From the NCBI RefSeq assembly GCF_003026105.1, contig NZ_PYNW01000006.1, positions 182,068-246,067 on the forward strand: a DNA stretch of 64,000 bases, written 5' to 3'. This document shows, one piece after another, positions 47,523 to 55,851 of this stretch. The notes below the pieces were generated by a model. That model saw only the letters and a list, made by a program, of their open reading frames with translations, ran no database searches and was not told where the DNA came from. The translations under genes and the position numbers were made by a program. Positions within the stretch are counted from its first letter, which is position 1, and each line of letters begins with the position of its first letter. This DNA comes from Photobacterium sp. GB-56 (GTDB lineage: Bacteria; Pseudomonadota; Gammaproteobacteria; Enterobacterales; Vibrionaceae).

Positions 47523-48371
47523 ATGAAAAAAACACTTCTTGCTAGCACATTACTTTTATTTTCTGGCTATAGCTTTGCCGCGCAACACGACACTTCATCT
47601 CACGTTGTTGATAAACAACACAAACGTTTAATATGGGCGGATGAGTTCAATTCAGGTACACGTCCGAACCCTAAAGATTGGACATACGAAACAAAGTTTA
47701 TTCGTAATCAAGAAGATCAGTACTACACCACCAGCAGTAAAAACTCGCGTATTGAAAATGGAAACTTGGTGATTGAAGCGCTGAAAGAAACCGTACCAAA
47801 TGCAGATTACAATCCCAACGGCACTCAGTGGTATCAACAACGTAAAGACGCCTATTACACCTCTGCCAGTTTAACCACCGCGGGAAAACATTCTTGGGTA
47901 CATAAACGCGTTGAAGTCCGCGCAAAACTACCGCAAGGGCGTGGCACATGGCCTGCTATTTGGCTACTCGGCGACAACATTAAAACCGTTGGCTGGCCTG
48001 CATGTGGTGAAATCGACATCATGGAGTATGTTGGCTACAACCCACACTTTGCATACTCTACGACCCATAAATCGGATCGTAACCAGACTTTAGGTAACTC
48101 CATACCAGGCGTGATCCAAGATGACAAATTAGAAGATGGTTTCCACACTTACGCAACAGAATGGGATAGTAATGAAGTTCGCTTCTACTACGATGGTAAG
48201 CTCTATCATACCCAGCAGCGTAACGGTGAAGCCTGGCCATTTGATAAGCCAATGTACCTGATTTTAAACCTCGCTATCGGTGGTGGCTGGGGGGGACAGA
48301 AAGGAATAGATAACTCTATTTTTCCACAGGAATTTTTAATCGATTATGTTCGTGTCTACGATCTGAAGTAA
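47523..48371 (+). CDS. Secreted GH16 endo-beta-glycanase (ExoK-like)
   Basis: 282 residues with a signal peptide (MKKTLLASTLLLFSGYSFA). The glycoside hydrolase family 16 active site is CGEIDIMEYVG: Glu163 is the nucleophile, Asp165 the helper and Glu168 the acid/base. The one-residue bulge (EIDIME) is of the laminarinase/carrageenase type rather than the plant XTH or lichenase type. Other family features are RLIWADEFNSG and GRGTWPAIWLLG. In succinoglycan loci ExoK trims the polymer, and this enzyme probably cuts the product of its own operon to control length or release. It is the last gene before galU. Confidence 0.93.
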   Translation: MKKTLLASTLLLFSGYSFAAQHDTSSHVVDKQHKRLIWADEFNSGTRPNPKDWTYETKFIRNQEDQYYTTSSKNSRIENGNLVIEALKETVPNADYNPNGTQWYQQRKDAYYTSASLTTAGKHSWVHKRVEVRAKLPQGRGTWPAIWLLGDNIKTVGWPACGEIDIMEYVGYNPHFAYSTTHKSDRNQTLGNSIPGVIQDDKLEDGFHTYATEWDSNEVRFYYDGKLYHTQQRNGEAWPFDKPMYLILNLAIGGGWGGQKGIDNSIFPQEFLIDYVRVYDLK

Positions 48372-48507
48372 CAAACTTTAAAGTCGCAAATAATGAAGTC
48401 TTTCGCATTTAAAAAGAAAGGTGCTCTATTTGCTGATATATGCATTAAGTCTTTAATAATATAGCAGTATAAAACGTGATAACTTTATATACATACTAGG
48501 ATGTACG

Positions 48508-49380
48508 ATGATAAAAAAATGTCTCTTTCCTGCCGCAGGCTACGGTACGCGCTTTTTACCCGCAACCAAATCAATGCCAAAAGAAATGATGCCCGTAGTT
48601 AACAAACCCTTGATTGAATATGGCGTAGATGAAGCAATCCAAGCAGGCATGAACCGCATTTGTATTGTGACAGGTCGTGGTAAAAACACCTTGATGGATC
48701 ACTTTGATAAGAATTACGAGCTTGAGCATCAAATCAGTGGTACTAACAAAGAAGAGCTGTTAGTGGATATTCGCGACATCATTGATTCAGCGTACTTCAC
48801 TTACATTCGTCAGCGCGAAATGAAAGGCTTAGGCCATGCGATCCTAACAGGACGTGAGCTTGTAGGTAACGACCCCTTTGCTGTGATACTTGCCGATGAC
48901 CTTTGTGTAACCAATGAAGAACAACAAGGCGTGCTGGCGCAAATGGCTGAGCTTTATAAGCAATTTCGCTGCTCCATTGTTGCGGTTGAAGAAGTGCCAG
49001 AAGAAGAGACACATAAGTACGGCGTGATTTCAGGTCAAATGCTACGTGACGATCTATTCCGTGTTGATAACATGGTAGAAAAACCAGAGCCCGGCACTGC
49101 GCCAAGTAACTTAGCAATTATTGGTCGCTACATCCTTACACCTGACATCTTTGACATTATTGAACAAACAGAGCCCGGTAAAGGTGGCGAAATCCAAATT
49201 ACCGATGCCCTAATGCAACAAGCACAAACAGGCTGTGTATTAGCATATAAGTTTAAAGGTAAACGTTTTGACTGTGGTAGTGTTGAAGGCTATATCGATG
49301 CAACTAACTATTGTTTTGAGCATGTTTACAAAAAAGGTAAACATAAAGAGCTAGCCCAACAGAAAACTGGCAAGAAATAA
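48508..49380 (+). CDS. galU: UTP-glucose-1-phosphate uridylyltransferase
   Basis: 290 residues, normal length. KKCLFPAAGYGTRFLPATKS and MPKEMMPVVNKPLIEYGVDE form the nucleotide-binding site, VILADDLCV the metal site and KGKRFDCGSVEGYIDAT the conserved C-terminal motif. It makes UDP-glucose from UTP and glucose-1-phosphate, the donor for lipopolysaccharide core and many exopolysaccharides. It is 136 bases after the GH16 gene with AGGATG before the ATG, so it may have its own promoter as well as read-through. In V. cholerae galU also lies beside uvrA. Confidence 0.97.
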   Translation: MIKKCLFPAAGYGTRFLPATKSMPKEMMPVVNKPLIEYGVDEAIQAGMNRICIVTGRGKNTLMDHFDKNYELEHQISGTNKEELLVDIRDIIDSAYFTYIRQREMKGLGHAILTGRELVGNDPFAVILADDLCVTNEEQQGVLAQMAELYKQFRCSIVAVEEVPEEETHKYGVISGQMLRDDLFRVDNMVEKPEPGTAPSNLAIIGRYILTPDIFDIIEQTEPGKGGEIQITDALMQQAQTGCVLAYKFKGKRFDCGSVEGYIDATNYCFEHVYKKGKHKELAQQKTGKK

Positions 49381-49387
49381 ACACACA

Positions 49388-49414
49388 ATCCCGCTTAACC
49401 GCGGGATTTTTTTT
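49388..49414 (+). terminator. Terminator of galU
   Basis: Stem ATCCCGC/GCGGGAT, six-base loop and seven or more T residues, seven bases after the galU stop. Confidence 0.92.
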
Positions 49415-49424
49415 ATCCATTTCA

Positions 49425-49440
49425 CTGTGTTTTTACTCAG
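49425..49440 (+). promoter_or_regulatory. LexA box upstream of uvrA
   Basis: ACTGTGTTTTTACTCAGTA contains CTG-N10-CAG (49425-49440) with matching flanks A and TA, close to the gamma-proteobacterial SOS box TACTGTATATATATACAGTA. It lies 70 bases before the uvrA start, so SOS induction of uvrA is predicted. One half-site base (T for A in ACAG) differs from consensus. Confidence 0.8.
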
Positions 49441-49509
49441 TATTTTTTGCTCATTATGATCCGCTGTGAAATACTAGTCGTTAAATAAAATAAAAGAATC
49501 ATCACTGAT

Positions 49510-52335
49510 ATGGATAACATCGAAGTCAGGGGTGCTCGCACCCATAACCTTAAAAATATTAATCTAACGATCCCCCGCGATAAGCTCATCGTTATCACAG
49601 GGTTATCAGGTTCGGGGAAATCCTCTCTGGCTTTTGATACCTTGTATGCAGAAGGTCAACGTCGTTATGTTGAATCTCTTTCTGCCTACGCACGTCAGTT
49701 TTTATCCCTGATGGAAAAGCCTGATGTCGATCATATTGAAGGGCTTTCGCCTGCCATTTCCATCGAGCAGAAATCCACCTCGCACAACCCACGTTCAACC
49801 GTTGGTACGATTACCGAAATTTACGACTATCTACGTTTATTGTACGCCCGTGTCGGTGAGCCTCGCTGTCCAACCCATGACATTACGCTTGCAGCGCAAA
49901 CTGTGAGTCAGATGGTCGACCAAGTATTAGCCATGCCAGAAGGCAGTAAGCTAATGCTACTGGCACCTATCATTAAAGAGCGTAAAGGTGAGCACGTAAA
50001 AACGCTGGCGAACTTAGCTGCACAAGGTTATATCCGCGCCCGTATTGATGGTGAAGTTTGCGATCTTTCCGATCCACCAACATTAGAGCTACATAAAAAA
50101 CATACCATTGAAGTGGTCGTTGATCGCTTCAAAGTTCGTGACGATCTACAGATCCGCTTAGCCGAATCTTTTGAAACCGCTTTAGAGCTATCAGGCGGTA
50201 ATGTAGTGATAGCACCGATGTCCGGTGAAGAAGGTGAAGAGCAGGTATTTTCTGCCAATTTTGCCTGTCCACACTGTGGTTATAGTATGCAAGAGCTTGA
50301 ACCACGCCTGTTCTCGTTTAACAATCCAGCCGGTGCCTGTGGTACTTGTGATGGGCTTGGTGTTCAGCAGTACTTCGATCCCGAACGGGTGATTCAAAAT
50401 GGCGAATTAAGTTTATCTGGCGGCGCTATACGCGGCTGGGATAAACGTAATTTTTACTATTTCCAAATGCTTAAATCACTTTCTGAGCATTATAAGTTTG
50501 ACGTTGAAGCACCCTTTGATTCGCTATCGAAGAAAGTCAAAGAAGTCATTTTAAACGGTTCTGGCAATACAGAGATCGAGTTTAAATACATCAACGATCG
50601 TGGTGACATTACCGTAAGACGCCATCCATTTGAGGGGATCCTCAATAATATGGAACGTCGTTACCGTGAAACCGAATCAAACTCGGTACGTGAAGAGCTA
50701 GCTAAATTTGTTTCGACTAAGCCATGTGCAAGCTGTCATGGTTCACGCTTACGCCAAGAAGCACGTCATGTGTTTATTGGTGAGACTAACTTGCCGCAAA
50801 TCTGTGAAATGAGTATTAGTGGCGCGCACCAATTCTTTGATGAATTAGCCTTAACGGGGCAACGGGCACAAATTGCAGAGAAGATCTTAAAAGAGATCAA
50901 CGAGCGTTTAAGTTTCTTAATCAATGTTGGCTTAAACTACCTGAGCCTATCTCGCAGTGCCGATACTTTATCTGGCGGTGAAGCACAACGTATTCGTCTT
51001 GCCAGCCAAATTGGTGCGGGGCTTGTGGGCGTGATGTACGTTTTAGATGAGCCTTCCATTGGTCTCCACCAGCGTGATAACGAACGACTACTCAAAACCT
51101 TGATTCACCTACGTGATTTAGGCAATACCGTGATTGTAGTTGAACACGACGAAGATGCTATTCGTGCCGCTGATTACGTGATTGATATTGGCCCTGGTGC
51201 GGGTGTTCACGGCGGTAATATCATTGCGCAAGGTGGCGTTAAAGATATCTTAAAATCAAAAGAATCTTTAACAGGCCAATACCTTAGCGGGAAAAAAGCA
51301 ATTGAAATTCCCACTGATCGCACACCGTTTGATCCCGAAAAAACCGTCAAACTACTGGGCGCTACCGGTAACAACCTAAAAGATGTCAATGTTGAAATCC
51401 CTGTTGGTTTATTTACCTGTATTACCGGTGTTTCTGGCTCAGGAAAATCAACACTTATTAACGATACCTTCTTTGAAATTGCTCATCACAAATTAAATGG
51501 TGCAACAACTGGCACACCTGCGCCGTATCGTGAGATCCAAGATCTAGAACATTTCGATAAGGTTATCGACATTAACCAAAGCCCGATTGGTCGTACTCCG
51601 CGTTCAAATCCTGCCACTTATACCGGTATTTTCACCCCGATTCGTGAGCTTTTTTCAGGCACTCAAGAAGCCCGTTCCCGTGGTTATAAACCAGGGCGTT
51701 TTAGTTTTAACGTTCGTGGTGGTCGCTGTGAAGCCTGCCAAGGTGATGGTGTTATTAAAGTTGAAATGCATTTTCTTCCCGATGTTTATGTCCCTTGTGA
51801 TGCCTGTAAAGGAAAACGTTATAACCGTGAAACCTTAGAGATCCGCTACAAAGGTAAAACCATTGATGAAGTGTTAGAGCTTACGGTTGAAGATGCACGA
51901 GAATTCTTTGATCCGGTTCCCGCTATTGCAAGAAAGTTACAAACCTTAATGGATGTTGGTTTATCGTATATTCGTTTAGGTCAAGCGGCGACAACCTTAT
52001 CAGGCGGTGAAGCACAACGTGTAAAACTCGCAAAAGAGTTATCGAAACGCGATACCGGAAAGACACTTTATATTCTGGATGAGCCAACAACCGGACTACA
52101 CTTCCACGATATTCAGCAGCTATTAACAGTGCTGCATAAATTGCGTGATAAAGGTAATACCATTGTGGTGATCGAACATAACTTAGACGTAATAAAAACC
52201 GCAGATTGGATCATCGATCTTGGTCCAGAAGGCGGCAGTGGTGGTGGCGAGATCATTGCAACAGGAACACCTGAAGATGTAGCTAAAGTAAAAGGCTCAC
52301 ATACAGCAAGGTTCCTTAAACCGCTACTAGGTTAG
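49510..52335 (+). CDS. uvrA: Excinuclease ABC subunit A
   Basis: 941 residues, the standard length. Two ABC ATPase modules are present: Walker A motifs [14 protein letters not shown] (about 31) and [14 protein letters not shown] (about 640), and signatures [14 protein letters not shown] and [14 protein letters not shown]. Zinc-binding Cys pairs occur in CPHCGYS/CGTCDG, CASCHG and [16 protein letters not shown]. It recognises bulky DNA lesions with UvrB in nucleotide excision repair. It has its own promoter with a LexA box, and a terminator follows. Confidence 0.98.
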   Translation: MDNIEVRGARTHNLKNINLTIPRDKLIVITGLSGSGKSSLAFDTLYAEGQRRYVESLSAYARQFLSLMEKPDVDHIEGLSPAISIEQKSTSHNPRSTVGTITEIYDYLRLLYARVGEPRCPTHDITLAAQTVSQMVDQVLAMPEGSKLMLLAPIIKERKGEHVKTLANLAAQGYIRARIDGEVCDLSDPPTLELHKKHTIEVVVDRFKVRDDLQIRLAESFETALELSGGNVVIAPMSGEEGEEQVFSANFACPHCGYSMQELEPRLFSFNNPAGACGTCDGLGVQQYFDPERVIQNGELSLSGGAIRGWDKRNFYYFQMLKSLSEHYKFDVEAPFDSLSKKVKEVILNGSGNTEIEFKYINDRGDITVRRHPFEGILNNMERRYRETESNSVREELAKFVSTKPCASCHGSRLRQEARHVFIGETNLPQICEMSISGAHQFFDELALTGQRAQIAEKILKEINERLSFLINVGLNYLSLSRSADTLSGGEAQRIRLASQIGAGLVGVMYVLDEPSIGLHQRDNERLLKTLIHLRDLGNTVIVVEHDEDAIRAADYVIDIGPGAGVHGGNIIAQGGVKDILKSKESLTGQYLSGKKAIEIPTDRTPFDPEKTVKLLGATGNNLKDVNVEIPVGLFTCITGVSGSGKSTLINDTFFEIAHHKLNGATTGTPAPYREIQDLEHFDKVIDINQSPIGRTPRSNPATYTGIFTPIRELFSGTQEARSRGYKPGRFSFNVRGGRCEACQGDGVIKVEMHFLPDVYVPCDACKGKRYNRETLEIRYKGKTIDEVLELTVEDAREFFDPVPAIARKLQTLMDVGLSYIRLGQAATTLSGGEAQRVKLAKELSKRDTGKTLYILDEPTTGLHFHDIQQLLTVLHKLRDKGNTIVVIEHNLDVIKTADWIIDLGPEGGSGGGEIIATGTPEDVAKVKGSHTARFLKPLLG

Positions 52336-52361
52336 AATATGAAAACACGCTAACATATGAT

Positions 52362-52388
52362 AACAGGCTGATTTTACTCAGCCTGTTT
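52362..52388 (+). terminator. Terminator of uvrA
   Basis: Ten-base-pair stem AACAGGCTGA/TCAGCCTGTT with a six-base loop, ending in TTT then GCTT. The U tract is short but the stem is strong. Confidence 0.75.
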
Positions 52389-52412
52389 GCTTATTCATAC
52401 TCAGGAACAACC

Positions 52413-54155
52413 ATGACAGTGTTACAACTCGAAGGTACCAGATTAGAACAGAAACGGATTTCTAAACCATTGGTACGCTATTTCCTTGCAACAATCGGTG
52501 TTATTTTCATTGTTGCAATGCACTACTTCCAACACAATCCAGGTGGTTCAGGGCTTGAACTCTCGTTTAATGCTGCAGTTTGGATCCCTTTTAGTTTTGC
52601 TATCTCCTTCGGCTTACTTGAAATTTGTCGCCAACAAATCTGGCGTTATTCACGCCTGACACTATTATTGTTTGCTTGTTGTGTACTGCTGACTATCCCC
52701 ATTTTTTATTCCAATGCTGATGCTGGAGCGGCGTTTAATCGCTTGTTTACCTTATGGGCTGGATTTCTGTTTTTTGTCAGCTTGCAGCAATTCGTCTTTA
52801 CCCACCAGCAACGCCAACGTTTGTTATGGTTTATTTTAATTGGGGTACTCATTGAAGCCATATTTGCGTGGTATCAATACCTTTGGATCCCGGCAAAAAA
52901 CCCTATTGGCTATGACACTATCGCTAACCGCCCTTATGGTATTTTCCAGCAACCGAATGTGATGGCAAGCTTTCTTGCAACTGGACTCGTGATTAGTACT
53001 TACTTATTAGCACGTATCCCATTATATCGCGGTAAATGGTCCTGGCTTCATATCACTTTGCTGATCACACCTATGCTAACGATTCCAATGTTAGTGGTGT
53101 TGAACTCTCGTACAGGTTGGCTAGGCGCAATTATCGGCGTAATACTAATGCTGCCATATTTACGTCGCTTTGCCGCAAAACAAGCACAACGTTTATGGTT
53201 GTTAATGGTTACATTAGGGCTTTGTTTGGCATGGAATATTTCATCTACAGAGAATTGGTCACCTAAAACCAACAGCGTAACTGTTGCTGGTGATGGTCGA
53301 GGAGTTATATATCCACAAGCCTATGACATGTTTACTACTAAACCACTTACAGGTTATGGGTATGGTAAATTTGAAGCCGCTTACATCACGCAAACCGCGT
53401 TATGGCACAATGAAGATCCAGCGCAACATGCAGGTATTCCTAGTTTAGATCACCCACATAATGAGCTACTTCTCTGGGCTGACGAAGGCGGTATTGTGCC
53501 ACTTATCGGTTTATTGCTTGCTGCGTTTGCAGTAATAATAAAGATAAGAAAGGCGCCTGCTGGTACTCAATTAGCGTTAATCGGATTGTTTTTCCCTATC
53601 GTTCTGCATACCCAACTTGAGTATCCTTTCTACCATTCATTAGTCCATTGGCTGATCTTTATCATACTGATATTTTGGGTGGATAACCTTACCGCCAAAT
53701 ACCATCGCCAATCATTAAGCTACGTATTGGGTCTGAAAGTTTTTGCACTTATTGTACCAATTTTTATCTCCAGCTTTATGCTGACTACGCTATATTCAGG
53801 TTGGCAGCTCACTAAATTTGAAACCACTCGACCAGTCAATATTGAATACTTACTAAAGGTGAATAATCCATGGTCGTGGAAAAACCGCTTTGATTGGGAT
53901 TTACAATTAACCCAATTACAACTTGGTATTGGCAGTAATAAGCCAGCATTAATTGAAGACTATATTCAATGGGCAACCGAGAAAGCGAAAACATGGCCGC
54001 GACCGGCGCTTTATCAAAACCTGATCCTTGCTTACGATGCCCTCGGCAATAAAGAGCAAGCATCACAAATCAGAGATGAAGCGCTGTTCTTATTCCCATC
54101 TTTAAATTTTGAGCAGCAAAACAGCGAAGCAAAGGCAACGTCTGCTGCTAAATAA
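52413..54155 (+). CDS. pglL: PglL-type O-oligosaccharyltransferase
   Basis: 580 residues, about twelve membrane helices in the first 460 residues, then a periplasmic helical tail (about 475-575, ALYQNLILAYDALGNKEQAS). The large loop at about 285-365 holds GDGRGVIYPQAYDMFTTKPL, GYGYGKFEA and SLDHPHNELLLWADEGG; the HPHNE His is the residue conserved in PglL and WaaL. The Wzy_C-type second domain fits PglL of V. cholerae, which lies at the same position after uvrA. It would transfer lipid-linked glycans to Ser/Thr of secreted proteins, pilins included. Substrates are not known here. Confidence 0.87.
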   Translation: MTVLQLEGTRLEQKRISKPLVRYFLATIGVIFIVAMHYFQHNPGGSGLELSFNAAVWIPFSFAISFGLLEICRQQIWRYSRLTLLLFACCVLLTIPIFYSNADAGAAFNRLFTLWAGFLFFVSLQQFVFTHQQRQRLLWFILIGVLIEAIFAWYQYLWIPAKNPIGYDTIANRPYGIFQQPNVMASFLATGLVISTYLLARIPLYRGKWSWLHITLLITPMLTIPMLVVLNSRTGWLGAIIGVILMLPYLRRFAAKQAQRLWLLMVTLGLCLAWNISSTENWSPKTNSVTVAGDGRGVIYPQAYDMFTTKPLTGYGYGKFEAAYITQTALWHNEDPAQHAGIPSLDHPHNELLLWADEGGIVPLIGLLLAAFAVIIKIRKAPAGTQLALIGLFFPIVLHTQLEYPFYHSLVHWLIFIILIFWVDNLTAKYHRQSLSYVLGLKVFALIVPIFISSFMLTTLYSGWQLTKFETTRPVNIEYLLKVNNPWSWKNRFDWDLQLTQLQLGIGSNKPALIEDYIQWATEKAKTWPRPALYQNLILAYDALGNKEQASQIRDEALFLFPSLNFEQQNSEAKATSAAK

Positions 54156-54160
54156 CCATA

Positions 54161-54191
54161 AAAAATGGCTACCCAATTGGTAGCCATTTTT
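54161..54191. terminator. Bidirectional terminator between pglL and the aminotransferase gene
   Basis: Thirteen-base arms AAAAATGGCTACC and GGTAGCCATTTTT with a five-base loop lie between convergent genes, so the same hairpin can end both transcripts. Confidence 0.9.
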
Positions 54192-54208
54192 ATTTACTCA
54201 TCAATAAA

Positions 54209-55327
54209 TTACTTCAATGTGGTTTCTAACGCTTTTAAGCACAGCGCAACATTTTCACTTCTCGCACCATAGCCCATCAAACCGATACGCCACGCTTTAC
54301 CTGCCAACGCACCTAAACCTGCTCCGATTTCCAAGTTGTAACGTTGCAGCAACTCATTACGTACCTCAGCATCATCAACGCCTTCAGGGATATAAACCGC
54401 ATTGAGTTGGGGTAAACGTGAGGTTTCTTCTACCACAAATTGGATCCCAAGCTTTTCAAGCCCTGCTTTAAGCTCTTCATGGACATTTCGATGGCGCTGC
54501 CATGCATTTTCTAACCCTTCGTTTTGCAATAATACCAAGGCTTCATGCAACGCATATAAACTGTTTACAGGTGCAGTGTGGTGATAGCTACGCTTACCTT
54601 CACCACTCCAATAACCTAGCACCAAACTTTGATCTAAAAACCAGCTTTGTACTTTGGTTTTACGTCGTTGGATCTTATCAATCGCCTTTTGAGAAAACGT
54701 TAATGGCGATAACCCCGGCGTACAGGACAAACACTTTTGGCTACCTGAATAAACCGCATCTAATTGCCACTCGTCCACCAGCAAAGGAACACCACCAAGT
54801 GATGTCACCGCATCAACAATCGTTAAGCAATCATGTTTACGGGCAATTTCCGCCAATGTTTTCGCATCACTCAATGCGCCGGTTGAGGTTTCGGCATGTA
54901 CAAAAGCAACAATTTTAATTTCAGGATCGTTTTGTAACGCTTGATCCACTAAATCAGGAGCAACCGCCGCCCCCCATTCGTTATCCACAACGATAGCAAC
55001 ACCACCACAACGCTCGACATTTTCCCGCATCCGCTCCCCGAAAACACCATTACGGCAAACTAGCACTTTATCCCCAGCTTCAACGAGATTAACAAAGCAG
55101 GCTTCCATTCCAGCACTACCTGGCGCTGAAACAGCGATGGTAAAGGCATTTTGGGTTTGAAAGGCATATTGCAACAATTGTTTTAATTCATCCATCATGC
55201 CTATAAATAACGGATCAAGGTGCCCTACCGTAGGACGACTAAGCGCTTGTAATACTTGCGGATAAATATCTGATGGTCCCGGCCCCATGAGGGTTCGATG
55301 CGGCGGGATAAAGCTGGTAATTGTCAT
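54209..55327 (-). CDS. Class V aminotransferase (alanine-glyoxylate/serine-pyruvate type)
   Basis: 372 residues from the ATG at 55327 (GGAG seven bases upstream). PHRTLMGPGPSDIYPQVLQA and GHLDPLFIGMMDELKQLLQ are fold-type I class V openings. VDAVTSLGGVPLLVDEWQLD contains the PLP-pyridine Asp, and YSGSQKCLSCTPGLSP the Schiff-base Lys. It resembles serine-pyruvate, alanine-glyoxylate and 2-aminoethylphosphonate-type enzymes; the exact pair of substrates is undecided. It is divergent from lysC, with a 524-base gap that holds the lysine riboswitch. Confidence 0.9.
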   Translation of the reverse strand: MTITSFIPPHRTLMGPGPSDIYPQVLQALSRPTVGHLDPLFIGMMDELKQLLQYAFQTQNAFTIAVSAPGSAGMEACFVNLVEAGDKVLVCRNGVFGERMRENVERCGGVAIVVDNEWGAAVAPDLVDQALQNDPEIKIVAFVHAETSTGALSDAKTLAEIARKHDCLTIVDAVTSLGGVPLLVDEWQLDAVYSGSQKCLSCTPGLSPLTFSQKAIDKIQRRKTKVQSWFLDQSLVLGYWSGEGKRSYHHTAPVNSLYALHEALVLLQNEGLENAWQRHRNVHEELKAGLEKLGIQFVVEETSRLPQLNAVYIPEGVDDAEVRNELLQRYNLEIGAGLGALAGKAWRIGLMGYGARSENVALCLKALETTLK

Positions 55328-55570
55328 TCTTTTGCTCCGTAAAGTCATTGTCCCTGTCGATATTTTTATATGGAACGCGTTGCTATCTATTTTAGAGTAT
55401 TAGAGCCCTTTCATTGGTGCAAGCGACCTATACCGATCCCATGACACACATTGACGAAATATCATATGTAAATAAATTGTCATATTCCATTTGACAACAG
55501 GGTGATGAATCTTATTCAATAAGATGATATTTTATTCAAGCACTTATTATTCAAACAGTACGACTTAAAA

Positions 55571-55745
55571 CGGAAGAGGAGCGTTACCTAGGTATCATAA
55601 TGACAGGACCCCATCCAATCGCCATTATGAGAGGGAGAGTAACGCCGAGGTATAACTGATTAGGGGATGAGTTATATCGGCTATGAAGGTTGAATCCTTC
55701 TAGCTGTCACCAAGGTCAATGATTGACATTGGTGGGGAGCTTCTG
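55571..55745 (+). ncRNA. Lysine riboswitch aptamer (L box) of lysC
   Basis: The outer stem P1 pairs CGGAAG (55571-55576) with CTTCTG (55740-55745). Inside it follow the conserved AGAGGAGCGTT, the GAGAGTAACGCCGAGG block, GGGGATGA, GAAGGTTGAATCCTTC and CACCAAGGTCAATGATTGAC with GGTGGGGAGC, in the order known for the lysine aptamer. It sits 107 bases before the lysC start codon. Other stems also fold (for example CACCAATGTCAATCATTGACC-like pairing near 55709-55735). The lysine aptamer normally lowers expression when lysine is bound. Confidence 0.95.
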
Positions 55746-55842
55746 GGTGAGTGACTATTCACCTCTTATGCTCTCCTGACAGGATGTCGGGAATACTCCC
55801 GAAAAAATAGCCTACCTTGTGATGTGTTTACTATTTAGGGAG
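55746..55842 (+). promoter_or_regulatory. Expression platform of the lysine riboswitch, translational type
   Basis: A small GGTGA/TTCACC hairpin (55746-55763) is followed by three overlapping pairings. H1 is CCTGACA/TGTCGGG (55775-55791), H2 is TCGGGA/TCCCGA (55787-55802), and H3 joins CTCCC (55796-55800) and AAATAG (55805-55810) with GGGAG (55838-55842) and CTATTT (55831-55836). H3 would bury the lysC ribosome-binding site AGGGAG, and H2 excludes H3 while H1 excludes H2. No T run follows a stem, so control of translation fits better than termination. The structure is by eye. Confidence 0.6.
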
Positions 55843-55851
55843 AAATTAATT

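Noticed and set aside
54502..54918. 138-codon open frame opposite the aminotransferase gene
   Set aside because: It lies antisense within a well-conserved gene, has no recognisable domain and does not interrupt the operon logic.
55787..55807. TCGGGA/TCCCGA hairpin as an intrinsic terminator of the riboswitch
   Set aside because: It is followed by A residues on the transcribed sense strand, not T residues, so it cannot act as an intrinsic terminator for lysC.
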